From an uncultured Porphyromonadaceae bacterium (lineage in GTDB: Bacteria; Bacteroidota; Bacteroidia; Bacteroidales; Muribaculaceae), in NCBI GenBank assembly GCA_947174335.1, contig CAMWIM010000002.1, positions 1-64,000 of the forward strand: a DNA stretch of 64,000 nt. Direction: 5' to 3'. Positions 18,807-27,849 of the stretch are shown here, piece by piece (position 1 is the stretch's first letter; each line of letters opens with the position of its first letter). The position numbers and the translations under genes were made by a program. Below the pieces are notes generated by a model. That model had not been told where the DNA came from. It saw only the letters and a program-made list of their open reading frames with translations, and ran no database searches.

Positions 18807-19289
18807 TTAAAATAATTCGGCAAAAACGACTTTACCTGATTCAATTGAAGCCGGAACATCAATGATGCGTTGGTTTGATGACCCACGGAAAATCAATTCG
18901 GTATCTTTTAACGACTCCACAAATAATCCATCGACAACCACATCAATATAGGGGAGCAGCTTTGACATTTCGGGTGACGACAATATTTCCTCAAACAAAA
19001 AACCGGTATAACACCAAATTGTCTTACCCATTGACTTTATTTGCTTGGCAAGAGGAATAATATCAGAGGACTGATACATCGGATCTCCGCCTGAGAAAGT
19101 AACATCAAAGTCATTTTCAACAATATGATCAATAATCTCTTGTTGATTCATATCTCTTCCGGCATCAAAACTCCATGTCTGTGGATTATGACAACCGGGA
19201 CAATGGTGTTTGCAACCGGCAAAATATATTGTCGTTCGTAATCCCGGACCATCGACCGAAGTACCGTCAACAATATCGACGACTCTCAT
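18807..19289 (-). CDS. nrdG: Anaerobic ribonucleotide reductase activating protein
   Basis: 160 residues, a short radical-SAM enzyme. The cluster motif is FAGCKHHCPGCHNPQTW near residue 30 with CxxxCxxC spacing, followed by TFSGGDPM (SAM-binding GGE-like block). NrdG uses SAM to make the glycyl radical on NrdD. The nrdD stop is directly followed by this ATG with no spacer, so translation is coupled and the two products are made in proportion. Confidence 0.95.
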   Translation of the reverse strand: MRVVDIVDGTSVDGPGLRTTIYFAGCKHHCPGCHNPQTWSFDAGRDMNQQEIIDHIVENDFDVTFSGGDPMYQSSDIIPLAKQIKSMGKTIWCYTGFLFEEILSSPEMSKLLPYIDVVVDGLFVESLKDTELIFRGSSNQRIIDVPASIESGKVVFAELF

Positions 19290-21497
19290 TTATTTATGAA
19301 TTACTCGATCATTGAGTTCGGCAAGTTTGGCACTGTTCCAACGGTCGGTTGTTCCGACGAGATAACCGGTGATACGTTGAAGTTTATCGATGTGTTTGCT
19401 TTGGCATTTAGGACATTGGTCGAGAGAGTCAGATGCGTCTTCATATCCACAATCCATACAACGATTACGGTTATGGTTAACTGAGCAATAACCGATGTTG
19501 TGAGTGTGCATCAAGTCAACAATGTCGCTGATAGCCTTTGGATTATGAGTGGCATCACCATCAATTTCAACATAGAAAATATGACCGCCGCGAGTCAGGT
19601 CGTGATATGGAGCTTCGATTTTTGCTTTATGGCGAGGAGAGCAGTGGTAATATACCGGAACATGGTTTGAATTGGTATAATATGCTCGGTCGGTAATTCC
19701 GGGTAAAACACCAAATGCTTTACGGTCTTTAGCGGTGAATTTTCCGGCAAGACCTTCGGCGGGTGTCGCGAGAATAGAGTAGTTGTGGTTATATTTTTCA
19801 GAAAATTCAACAGCACGATCACGCATGTGTGAAATTATTTTCAAGCCAAGTTTTTGAGATTCAGCATCTTCGCCATGATGTTTGCCGGTCAATGCAACGA
19901 GACATTCGGCGAGTCCGATAAATCCGATACCAAGTGTCCCTTGATTTATAACAGGTTCAATTGTGTCGTTAGCTCCGAGATTTTCACCACCATTCCACAA
20001 TCGGGTCATCAATAATGGGAATTGTTTTGCGAGTGCTGTTTTTTGGAATTGGAAACGATCGTTGAGCTGACGAGCAGTCAACTCGAGTACATCATCAAGT
20101 TTAGTAAAGAAATGTTCAATTCGCTCTTCTTTGTTAAGATAGCTCATACATTCGATTGCGAGACGAACGATATTTATTGTTGTGAAGCTTAGATTTCCGC
20201 GTCCGATCGAAGTTTTTTCACCATATCGGTTTTCAAAAACACGGGTACGACAACCCATTGTCGCCACTTCATATTTATAGCGTTCCGGATCTTTTTCATC
20301 CCATTTTTCATGAACATTGAATGTAGCATCCAAGTTGACAAAATTCGGGAAGAATCGACGGGCTGTTACTTTGCAAGCCTCTTTATATAAATCATAGTTA
20401 CGATCTTGAGGGTCATAGTTTACACCTTTCTTCACTTTCCAAATTTGGATAGGAAAAATTGCCGTAGCACCATTACCAACACCGTGATAAGTAGTCTTTA
20501 AAAGCTCGCGGATGATACATCTGCCTTCAGCCGAAGTGTCTGTTCCATAATTGATTGACGAGAATACGACCTGATTACCGCCACGCGAATGGATTGAATT
20601 CATATTATGTACAAATGCCTCCATTGCCTGATGAACGCGGGCAACGGTTCGGTTCATTGCATGCTGGCGATAACGGTCATGACCTTTAAGACCATCTACA
20701 GGGGCTGACAAAAAGTCATCAACAGGTTCATCATACATTGATTTTAAATTTTCTCCGGTCATTGCCTCAATATTTTTCAGTTCTTCAACATAGGAAGATC
20801 TGACGTATGGAGCCAGATAAAAATCAAATGCCGGGATTGCCTGTCCGCCATGCATTTCATTTTGGGCTGTCTCAAGCGAAATACATCCGATTACACTGGC
20901 TGTCTCGATACGTTTTGCCGGACGAGATTCGCCATGTCCAGCAATAAAGCCGCCTTTTAATATGCGATCAAGAGGATGTTGAACACAGGTCAGACTCTTG
21001 GTAGGGTAGTAGTCCTTGTCATGAATATGGATATATGATGATTTAACGGCATCACGTGCTTCCTGCGAGATTAAATAATCGTCAACAAAGGGTTTTGTCG
21101 TCTCGCTTGCAAACTTCATCATCATTCCTGCCGGAGAATCGGTGTTCATGTTTGCGTTTTCACGGGTCACATCATTGTTTTTAGCTTCAATGATTTCAAG
21201 AAAAACTTCTCGAGTCTTGGCACGACGCGCAATGCTACGTTGGTCGCGATAGGCAATATAGCGTTTTGCCACCTCTTTACGAGGGCTTTTCATCAATTCA
21301 TATTCAACTCTATCTTGAATTTCTTCAACAGTCATTTGTTCTGAACCGGTAACACCGATTCGATCGGTGATTTTACCAATTAGAGACTCATCTTCACCCA
21401 TTGAAGTCTGAAGCATAGCTTTGCGAATTGCCGCTTTAATTTTTTCTTCGTTGTATCCGACAATTCGTCCGTCACGTTTAACAACTGTTTGAATCAT
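19290..21497 (-). CDS. nrdD: Anaerobic ribonucleoside-triphosphate reductase
   Basis: 735 residues. The N-terminus (to about 90) is an ATP-cone that senses ATP/dATP (VVKRDGRIVGYNEEKI). The catalytic barrel follows, and the C-terminus has a zinc ribbon with two Cys pairs (CMDCG and CPKC) and the glycyl-radical site RITGYLVG. This is class III reductase, active only without oxygen, reducing ribonucleoside triphosphates with formate or thioredoxin as donor. With nrdG it indicates an anaerobic lifestyle. The promoter region upstream contains three inverted repeats. Confidence 0.97.
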   Translation of the reverse strand: MIQTVVKRDGRIVGYNEEKIKAAIRKAMLQTSMGEDESLIGKITDRIGVTGSEQMTVEEIQDRVEYELMKSPRKEVAKRYIAYRDQRSIARRAKTREVFLEIIEAKNNDVTRENANMNTDSPAGMMMKFASETTKPFVDDYLISQEARDAVKSSYIHIHDKDYYPTKSLTCVQHPLDRILKGGFIAGHGESRPAKRIETASVIGCISLETAQNEMHGGQAIPAFDFYLAPYVRSSYVEELKNIEAMTGENLKSMYDEPVDDFLSAPVDGLKGHDRYRQHAMNRTVARVHQAMEAFVHNMNSIHSRGGNQVVFSSINYGTDTSAEGRCIIRELLKTTYHGVGNGATAIFPIQIWKVKKGVNYDPQDRNYDLYKEACKVTARRFFPNFVNLDATFNVHEKWDEKDPERYKYEVATMGCRTRVFENRYGEKTSIGRGNLSFTTINIVRLAIECMSYLNKEERIEHFFTKLDDVLELTARQLNDRFQFQKTALAKQFPLLMTRLWNGGENLGANDTIEPVINQGTLGIGFIGLAECLVALTGKHHGEDAESQKLGLKIISHMRDRAVEFSEKYNHNYSILATPAEGLAGKFTAKDRKAFGVLPGITDRAYYTNSNHVPVYYHCSPRHKAKIEAPYHDLTRGGHIFYVEIDGDATHNPKAISDIVDLMHTHNIGYCSVNHNRNRCMDCGYEDASDSLDQCPKCQSKHIDKLQRITGYLVGTTDRWNSAKLAELNDRVIHK

Positions 21498-21558
21498 AAT
21501 AGTGCTAAAAGTTTTCTTGGAATATTAATAATGATAAATGAAAGGACTGAAAGTGTGT

Positions 21559-21621
21559 CCTGTTTCTAACAGGATTTACTTTGCAAAGTAAATGATTATT
21601 TTCTTATTCTGCAAGAAAATA
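21559..21621. promoter_or_regulatory. nrdDG promoter with three adjacent inverted repeats
   Basis: On the minus strand a -7-like box (plus CAAAGTAA, 21584-21591, one mismatch to CAAAnnTA) and a -33 TTG (plus CAA, 21612-21614) are 20 bp apart. The -7 box lies inside a perfect 20-bp palindrome at 21574-21593. The -33 lies in a 9-bp inverted repeat TATTTTCTT/AAGAAAATA (21597-21605 with 21613-21621). A third repeat, CCTGTT/AACAGG at 21559-21573, falls near the predicted RNA start. The overlap of palindrome and promoter suggests an operator, but the regulator is unknown. Confidence 0.55.
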
Positions 21622-21747
21622 AGCCGAATTTATCAATAAATATTTTCGTTTTGGAAAACTTTTAACTCTTATAAATATTTTATATAATTGATTATCAACT
21701 AAATAAAAATTAAAATGGAAAACTTTTAAAACTTGCTAATTTTTATT

Positions 21748-23436
21748 TTATTCAATACCGAGTTTTTGTAGATACTCTTTATCAATATTTGGGAAGTGCA
21801 TATCTTTTAATGTATAGCACTCATTTCGGTCACTGACATATTTAAATTTAAAGGGCAATAAGTCGGCTGATGTGAGGGATTCATCATCTTGCAAAGAGGG
21901 CATTTCAAGTCCGGCAAGCGTACAAATTGTATGGAATAATGCGACTGTTGACCCTACGGTCTTAGAGGTATTATTTTCCAATCCTTCTCTAAATGACGGA
22001 TTGATTTGATCAAGCGCCTTGGATGTCCATACAAGCATCGGCACATGTAACTGATAGCTTGTCGGGATAGGAGACGCGTGGAGAAATCTCTTACGTTTGT
22101 CGTCATAGATATCTTCACCGTGATCGGCGGCATAGACAAGCGCGGCCGGACAATTAAGTGAATCAAGCGAATTGATTGCGTCGGCAAGATACGAATCTAT
22201 ATATCTAATCGTGTTGTCAAAGGCATTAATCAAATTATCGCGAGCCTCCATAGTGGCATTGTCATACCTGTCGGGAGTAAAATAAGCTAACTCAGCAGGG
22301 TAACGGTCAAGATAATTGAAATGAGATCCGTATGTATGAAGAACAAAGAATTTTTTCTTATTAATCGTGTCATTAACCACTACGTCATTCATCATCTTAA
22401 TCAATTCGTGATCGTATGTGAGCGCATTAGTATAATCAGGCACATAATAGATTGAATCCGCTTCATTGCTAAAGAATTCAGTATATGATCTGTTACGTTT
22501 TTGGTTAGAGAAGAAATATGTTTTATATCCGGCTTCTTTAAAAGCGGTAAGGATACTCTTGTGTGACTCAACACTTTCAAAACACGTAGCATCAAGGTCT
22601 GACATAATCATCGGGACACTCTTATGGGTCGTATTTGATTCGGTAATTGCCTTTGGATAGAATACCACGCCTTCTGTTTCAGACAATCGGGGATTGGTCG
22701 GCCGATCATAACCTGCCAATTGCCAGTTGTTACCGCGTGATGTCTCTCCTACAACCATCACATATACTTCAGGGATAGAATCGGAACGTGTAGATACGGC
22801 ATTATAGGCGTAATCGCGCGATTTTGCCTCATAGTTTTTGAGGTCATTAACTCTGTCAAGAGCAAGTTCAAAGTTTTTGAAAACATTGATAGGGAACAGA
22901 TAGTTTTTCACAGTATAATCTTTTACAAATATACTGCAACAAATTGTCAGAAAGAATGATAAGCTGAAGCATACAGCCGCAACCTTGCGGTATTTTCTGA
23001 TAAATTTCTGCGTGAGATTCATCCGGCGACTGACCGCAAGGAAAGCAAAGAACAGAGCCGGTAAATATATTATGAGTATAAAACCGATTGCAGTCAAAAG
23101 GCTTCCTAGAAGTTCGCTCGCCTCGCTAACACTTGTTGTCGCAACATTCAGGAACATATCCACGCCGATTATCGACCCTCCGTACAAGAAGAGCAGCACA
23201 ATCTGAAATGCAGCCAGACACATTAGCGGTATGGTTAAGAATGTGGTGAGACCAACCCGGCGCCACAGCGAGAACAAGAACGCGTAAACCGACAGTGGTA
23301 AAAAAATGTTTACAATGTTAGCTATCCACGACATATGCTCTGTTATATCCAAAGCAATATTTGGAACAATTAGCAAAAATGGCATTACTAATGCCAATAT
23401 TACCGGAATTCTGAAATAATTTTTAGAATGCTTCAT
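21748..23436 (-). CDS. Phosphoethanolamine transferase (EptA-like, sulfatase fold)
   Basis: 562 residues. Five membrane helices occupy about residues 1-170 and the remainder is a periplasmic alkaline-phosphatase/sulfatase-fold domain. The nucleophile block VVGETSRGNNWQLAGYDRPT (Thr in GET), LHTYGSHFNYLDRYP and YAADHGED supply the metal and substrate ligands. Such enzymes move phosphoethanolamine from phosphatidylethanolamine to lipid A or other glycans, which can lower the negative charge of the surface and affect cationic-peptide resistance. It overlaps the upstream barrel gene by 14 bp and ends an operon with mlaE and mlaF. Confidence 0.88.
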   Translation of the reverse strand: MKHSKNYFRIPVILALVMPFLLIVPNIALDITEHMSWIANIVNIFLPLSVYAFLFSLWRRVGLTTFLTIPLMCLAAFQIVLLFLYGGSIIGVDMFLNVATTSVSEASELLGSLLTAIGFILIIYLPALFFAFLAVSRRMNLTQKFIRKYRKVAAVCFSLSFFLTICCSIFVKDYTVKNYLFPINVFKNFELALDRVNDLKNYEAKSRDYAYNAVSTRSDSIPEVYVMVVGETSRGNNWQLAGYDRPTNPRLSETEGVVFYPKAITESNTTHKSVPMIMSDLDATCFESVESHKSILTAFKEAGYKTYFFSNQKRNRSYTEFFSNEADSIYYVPDYTNALTYDHELIKMMNDVVVNDTINKKKFFVLHTYGSHFNYLDRYPAELAYFTPDRYDNATMEARDNLINAFDNTIRYIDSYLADAINSLDSLNCPAALVYAADHGEDIYDDKRKRFLHASPIPTSYQLHVPMLVWTSKALDQINPSFREGLENNTSKTVGSTVALFHTICTLAGLEMPSLQDDESLTSADLLPFKFKYVSDRNECYTLKDMHFPNIDKEYLQKLGIE

Positions 23437-24595
23437 TTATTTGGAATACAAATCCCGACTGACCACGACCAAAGCCATAATCAAGTCGTACGTTTACTCT
23501 ATTTTTAAATTCCCATCTATAACCGATGCCATAGTTGGGTAGTATCTGTTTAAATTTTATAGACGAAAATTTAGGGAAAACCGATCCTGCACCTGCCCAG
23601 ACAACAGCTCCGTTTCGATGATAGATATGTTGACGCAGTTCCAGTGTTACGTCAATCTCGCTTTTATCGCGATAGCGACCTTCAAAATAACCGCGCATTG
23701 ATTCACTTCCACCAAGCTCGGCAAGCATACTCCAAGGGGTATTGCCGTATGTGATTTCACCATGAATCTGTGCTGCCAAGACTCCACCTTTCCAAATTCG
23801 GTGATAGGTGTTGGCAGTCAATTCGGTTCTCGAAAATGCATACTTATTAAACAGGAATCGGGGGAAGAAGCGTTGTTCGATTGAAACAAATTGCCCGCGA
23901 TAAGCATTCGAGATATTGTCACGAGTATCATAAGACGCCTTAAAACCAACGCCATAAGATCTTGTTACCAACGCCTCATTTTGCCAGAGTTCGAGATGAT
24001 CTTTAATTTTTTTACCGTCAACAAAGGCAAATTCGGCTGCCGGTCCAAGATACAGGGCCGGAGCCAATTTAAACATAAAATCAGCCTCAAACTTAGCCTG
24101 CAGACGATTATATTTTGTTTCATTCAGATTGTTATAGCCGTTTTCATATCCGATCCCCCAGAATTTACTTGGGAAAGAATAGAAATATACCTTGTAATTG
24201 ATTCGATATTTATCAGCCGGGAAAATATGATAGCCTTTTATGCCAACCATTACAAAACCGATTGTTGAGACATCGGCATATATTGACAAATTACTTGGAG
24301 TGATGAGCGAATCGGCAAGACTTGTGCGGTATAATCCGGCAGCAACAAGTCCTAATGCAAATTTCGTATCAGATGAGTAGTGCGGTCCACCGATGATACT
24401 GAAATTGATTTTTTTACCGATTTTATCTTCGTTTGATTCCTTGAAATAATTGACGACTTTGGTTATGATATTATTTTTGTGTACAACCGTGGCCGTATCG
24501 GACGATAAATTCACATCGACCGAGTCAACCGGCATGGCTTTGACCATAGCGGTTGAGAGCAATAAAACAGTTGAAACAAAAACTTTAAAATACAT
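23423..24595 (-). CDS. Omp85/BamA-TamA family outer-membrane barrel without POTRA domains
   Basis: 390 residues with a signal peptide (cleavage near VKA, residue 20). After a short acidic linker almost the whole protein is alternating beta strands ending in a C-terminal Phe (INEAF), as in outer-membrane barrels. ESMRGYFEGRYRD carries the RGY loop motif of Omp85 proteins. At this size there is space for a 16-strand barrel but no POTRA repeats, so it is unlike BamA. Its position between mlaF and the phosphoethanolamine transferase gene suggests a lipid-related outer-membrane role; function is inferred only. Confidence 0.82.
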   Translation of the reverse strand: MYFKVFVSTVLLLSTAMVKAMPVDSVDVNLSSDTATVVHKNNIITKVVNYFKESNEDKIGKKINFSIIGGPHYSSDTKFALGLVAAGLYRTSLADSLITPSNLSIYADVSTIGFVMVGIKGYHIFPADKYRINYKVYFYSFPSKFWGIGYENGYNNLNETKYNRLQAKFEADFMFKLAPALYLGPAAEFAFVDGKKIKDHLELWQNEALVTRSYGVGFKASYDTRDNISNAYRGQFVSIEQRFFPRFLFNKYAFSRTELTANTYHRIWKGGVLAAQIHGEITYGNTPWSMLAELGGSESMRGYFEGRYRDKSEIDVTLELRQHIYHRNGAVVWAGAGSVFPKFSSIKFKQILPNYGIGYRWEFKNRVNVRLDYGFGRGQSGFVFQINEAF

Positions 24596-24620
24596 CTTGG
24601 AATATGTTGGTTATGAGGCT

Positions 24621-25421
24621 TTAATCATTTGTATCATTAGCATTGGGACGCTTTGTTGTGCCGTGACTTACAATATAATCTTTCACTTCTTGGAAAAGAC
24701 GGGTAGCAAACACAAAATCGTTCAATGCTTCATTTGTCGATGCAAAGATAGCTTCTTTATCGCCGACCCACTCACGATAGCCCTTGTTTATGAAAATGAT
24801 GTTTTCACCGATACCAAGCACCGAGTTCATGTCGTGGGTATTTATAATAGTTGTAATGTTATATTCGTGGGTAATGTCGCTCAAGAGCTCATCAATCAAT
24901 ATCGATGTCTTGGGATCCAAGCCTGAGTTCGGTTCGTCACAAAACAGATATTTGGGATTGAGAGCGATAGCGCGGGCGATTGCAACACGCTTTTGCATAC
25001 CGCCTGAAATCTCAGAAGGATATTTATTTTCGGCGCCCTTAAGATTTACTCGGTCAAGACAAAAATTGGCACGTTCAAGAATCTTGTCGTAAGGGTCGTC
25101 GGTAAACATGACAAGTGGAAACATAACGTTACCCAATACAGTTTCAGAATCAAACAGAGCAGACCCTTGGAAAAGCATACCGATTTCCTTCCTGATTGCC
25201 TTAATCTGTTTCATATCCATTTTCATCATGTCTCTTCCGTCATAGAGTATCTCACCCTTTTCAGGTCTGACAAGTCCGACTATTGATTTCATCAGCACTG
25301 TTTTACCCGAACCACTCTGACCAATTATCAAATTGGTTTTGCCGGTATAGAATGTTGCCGACACATCATGAAGAATTGTCTTGCCGTCAAACGACTTTGT
25401 TATATTCTTGACTTCGATCAT
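24621..25421 (-). CDS. mlaF: Mla-type ABC transporter ATP-binding protein
   Basis: 266 residues, a complete ABC ATPase: Walker A GQSGSGKTVLMKS, signature SGGMQKRVAIARA, Walker B FCDEPNSGLDP and switch His in NTHDMNS. The NSGLDP form is typical of MlaF/Ttg2A rather than general importers. MlaF powers phospholipid movement between the two membranes together with MlaE. Its ATG overlaps the mlaE stop (ATGA). A C-terminal tail of about 30 residues after the fold may bind MlaB-like partners. Confidence 0.93.
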   Translation of the reverse strand: MIEVKNITKSFDGKTILHDVSATFYTGKTNLIIGQSGSGKTVLMKSIVGLVRPEKGEILYDGRDMMKMDMKQIKAIRKEIGMLFQGSALFDSETVLGNVMFPLVMFTDDPYDKILERANFCLDRVNLKGAENKYPSEISGGMQKRVAIARAIALNPKYLFCDEPNSGLDPKTSILIDELLSDITHEYNITTIINTHDMNSVLGIGENIIFINKGYREWVGDKEAIFASTNEALNDFVFATRLFQEVKDYIVSHGTTKRPNANDTND

Positions 25422-26161
25422 TGCAACAAAAGTTTAGTGAGAATGACATCAAATAAAAGAATGGCAATAGAGCTGATGACAACAGCGTTTGTGCTCGCTT
25501 TACCAACTTCAAGCGCTCCACCTTTGACATAGTATCCAAAGAAAGAAGATACTGATGCTATGATATACGCAAAAATAAACGATTTGATGATACCATACCA
25601 AACGTACCATTCATTAAAGAATGACTGTAGACCATAGGTATATTTGGTAACACTTATTAAATCAGTAACTAAGGCTACAGTTAAACCGCCGAACAAAGAT
25701 GTCGTCTGACAAAACACAACCAACACCGGCATAATCAATACAAATCCCACGATTTTGGGAAGCACGAGATATGAACATGAATTGATACCCATAATATCAA
25801 GTGCGTCAATCTGTTCGGTAACTCTCATTGTACCGATTTCAGAGGCGATATTTGAGCCGACCTTTCCGGCAAGAATCAAACACAAAATAGAGTTTGAAAA
25901 TTCGAGCAATACAATATCTCTGGTTGCCAACCCAACTGTATAGGACGGCATCAGCGGGGATGTCGTGTTAATTTGCATCTGAATTGCACAAACCGCACCA
26001 ATAAAGAGAGATATGATGATTACAAGAGGAATAGAATCTATTCCAAGTTTTGACACCTCGATGAGTGTACGCTTAAAAAAGACTTTCCACTTCTCCGGCT
26101 TTGAAAATGCCCTCCGTGTGAAAATACAATAGCGTCCGAAAGAAGCGACTGAAAATACCAT
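25418..26161 (-). CDS. mlaE: Mla-type ABC transporter permease
   Basis: 247 residues with about five membrane helices. LIVIISLFIGAV-like segments, the LTKLL end and the central EIGTMRVTEQIDALDIMGI block are the MlaE family core; the last contacts the ATPase. MlaE is the inner-membrane part of the Mla system that keeps outer-membrane lipid asymmetry. mlaF follows directly, but mlaD, the MCE component, is not seen in this operon or elsewhere in the window. Confidence 0.93.
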   Translation of the reverse strand: MVFSVASFGRYCIFTRRAFSKPEKWKVFFKRTLIEVSKLGIDSIPLVIIISLFIGAVCAIQMQINTTSPLMPSYTVGLATRDIVLLEFSNSILCLILAGKVGSNIASEIGTMRVTEQIDALDIMGINSCSYLVLPKIVGFVLIMPVLVVFCQTTSLFGGLTVALVTDLISVTKYTYGLQSFFNEWYVWYGIIKSFIFAYIIASVSSFFGYYVKGGALEVGKASTNAVVISSIAILLFDVILTKLLLQ

Positions 26162-26500
26162 TTTATATTAAAAAATTTGCTTAGACATAATGTGATTAGT
26201 CAGGTGCAGGCATAACGTGACTGCCCACTAAAACTATATAACAAAATTTACGACTACAAAGTTAATGTATTTTTGCCACATTTAAACATAATCTCAATTT
26301 TGTTTTACAAAAATACCAACTTTGATGACAAAAAGCCCAATTTATGAAATATTATGACATGATATTTTGATGAAAAGTAATATTTCTGTATCTTTGCAGA
26401 AAATTGTAGGGCATTAAAGATTATTTTGCCTGATTTTTTAATTAACTTATTGTATTAATTCAAAACTTTCATTTAAGTTTTATCAATTCAGACGTTTACC
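26162..26500. promoter_or_regulatory. Divergent intergenic region between mlaE and the small acidic gene
   Basis: 339 bp without a gene. For mlaE, a minus-strand -7 box TAACTTTG (plus CAAAGTTA, 26257-26264) lies 96 bp before the ATG. For the rightward genes, a separate promoter lies at 26366-26396. An imperfect inverted repeat AGTCA/TGACT sits near 26200-26222. Nothing else recognisable was seen. Confidence 0.5.
26366..26396 (+). promoter_or_regulatory. Promoter for the small acidic protein and agmatine deiminase
   Basis: TTTG at 26366-26369 and TATCTTTG at 26389-26396 are exactly 19 bp apart, a full match to the Bacteroidota promoter consensus. The predicted leader before the ATG at 26501 is about 100 nt. 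Confidence 0.8.
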
Positions 26501-26734
26501 ATGACAGACTTTAACGAGCTGATTCAAAATATTTTGACTCAAACAGGGGCTCTCGACATGGCTCTTTCAGAATTTAAACGAATGATTGCTGACGACCCGG
26601 AGTTAAAAGCCGAATATAAAGAATGGTGTGAACACATGGGCTATTCTGAACGAACCGGATTTTCAGATTATGCCGAAGAGCTGATTCAATCTCAGGAAGA
26701 AAAGTGGGATTCTCTCACTGACTATGACTCATAA
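26501..26734 (+). CDS. Small acidic hypothetical protein
   Basis: 77 residues, strongly acidic, mostly helical in appearance (ALSEFKRMIADDPELKAEYKEW, then YAEELIQSQEEKWDS). No signal, membrane segment or metal motif. The function is not recognised. It sits behind a strong promoter and overlaps the agmatine deiminase start by 11 bp, so the two are co-expressed. It is supported by promoter position, coding-like composition and this coupling. Confidence 0.7.
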   Translation: MTDFNELIQNILTQTGALDMALSEFKRMIADDPELKAEYKEWCEHMGYSERTGFSDYAEELIQSQEEKWDSLTDYDS

Positions 26735-27776
26735 AATGTCATCCAAGAATCTGTATTTTCCTGCCGAATGGGAGCCGTCAAGAGCTGTTTTGATGGCGTG
26801 GCCTCATAAAGACACCGACTGGAACTATATGCTTGACGATGTTCAGCAATGTTTTGTCGAGATTTCAAAAGCAATTGTTCAACATTCATCAATGATTATT
26901 GTTGCTCCCGACTTGTCAGAACCAACCGAAAAGTTGACTAAAGCTCTTGGGAAAGATGTTGACAAAATCAAGTTTGTTCAATTACCGACTAACGACACAT
27001 GGGCTCGTGATTTCGGACCTGTTTCGTTGATTGATAGGACAGAGCCGTTTGGAAATCCGACCTATCTTGACTTTAAATTTAACGGATGGGGGCTGAAGTT
27101 TGCTTCTGACAAGGATAATCTTGTGACCTCACGTCTCTTTGAAGATAAAATACTCAAGGGCACTTATGTCAATCGTCTCGGATTTGTACTCGAAGGCGGT
27201 TCAATCGAAACAGACGGCAAAGGCACACTATTGACAACCTCAAAATGTTTGCTGTCGCCCAATCGAAACGGTCAGATGTCACGTTCCGAGATTGAGGAAT
27301 ATCTCAAAGAGACTTTGAATATCAATCATATACTTTGGCTTGAGCACGGTTATCTTGCCGGTGATGACACTGACAGTCATACAGATACGCTTGCTCGACT
27401 TGCTCCGGACAACACAATTGTCTATGTGAGATGTGATAATCCCGGTGATGAGCATTATTCTGATTTAAAGGCGATGGAAGACGAGCTGAAAGCGATGCGT
27501 TCTGCCGACGGTCAGCCATTTAATCTTGTCGCGCTCCCGATGCCCGATCCTATATATGATGAAGCCGGGGAGCGATTGCCAGCTACTTATGCCAACTATC
27601 TGGTTGTAAACAATGCAGTCCTGATGCCGGTTTACGGTCAGAAAGCCAACGACTTGCTGGCATCTCAGATCATCAAAATCGCTTTTCCCGAACATCAGAT
27701 TATCACGATCGACTGTAACGCTCTCATTCGTCAACATGGTTCACTCCATTGTATGACAATGCAAATTCCATCTTAA
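26724..27776 (+). CDS. aguA: Agmatine deiminase
   Basis: 350 residues of the peptidyl-arginine deiminase/agmatine deiminase fold. Visible catalytic blocks are PAEWEPSRAVLMAWP near the start, NDTWARDFGP (Asp), LEGGSIETDG, WLEHGYLAGDDTDSHTD (His and Asp), and the C-terminal nucleophile Cys in GSLHCMTMQIP. It turns agmatine into N-carbamoylputrescine in polyamine synthesis. Two starts are possible, 26724 or 26736; the first overlaps the previous gene. No carbamoylputrescine amidase (aguB) neighbour is present. Confidence 0.94.
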   Translation: MTHKMSSKNLYFPAEWEPSRAVLMAWPHKDTDWNYMLDDVQQCFVEISKAIVQHSSMIIVAPDLSEPTEKLTKALGKDVDKIKFVQLPTNDTWARDFGPVSLIDRTEPFGNPTYLDFKFNGWGLKFASDKDNLVTSRLFEDKILKGTYVNRLGFVLEGGSIETDGKGTLLTTSKCLLSPNRNGQMSRSEIEEYLKETLNINHILWLEHGYLAGDDTDSHTDTLARLAPDNTIVYVRCDNPGDEHYSDLKAMEDELKAMRSADGQPFNLVALPMPDPIYDEAGERLPATYANYLVVNNAVLMPVYGQKANDLLASQIIKIAFPEHQIITIDCNALIRQHGSLHCMTMQIPS

Positions 27777-27793
27777 AGATTTCATTCTTATAA

Positions 27794-27827
27794 AATAAGT
27801 GCCGAAACAGATGTTTCGGCACTTATT
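27794..27827. terminator. Bidirectional terminator between aguA and prs
   Basis: A perfect 15-bp stem (27794-27808 with 27813-27827) with loop AGAT; core GCCGAAAC/GTTTCGGC. It lies between converging genes with T-rich or A-rich flanks on both sides. Confidence 0.9.
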
Positions 27828-27849
27828 ATTTTGTATTGTTATCTATTTA

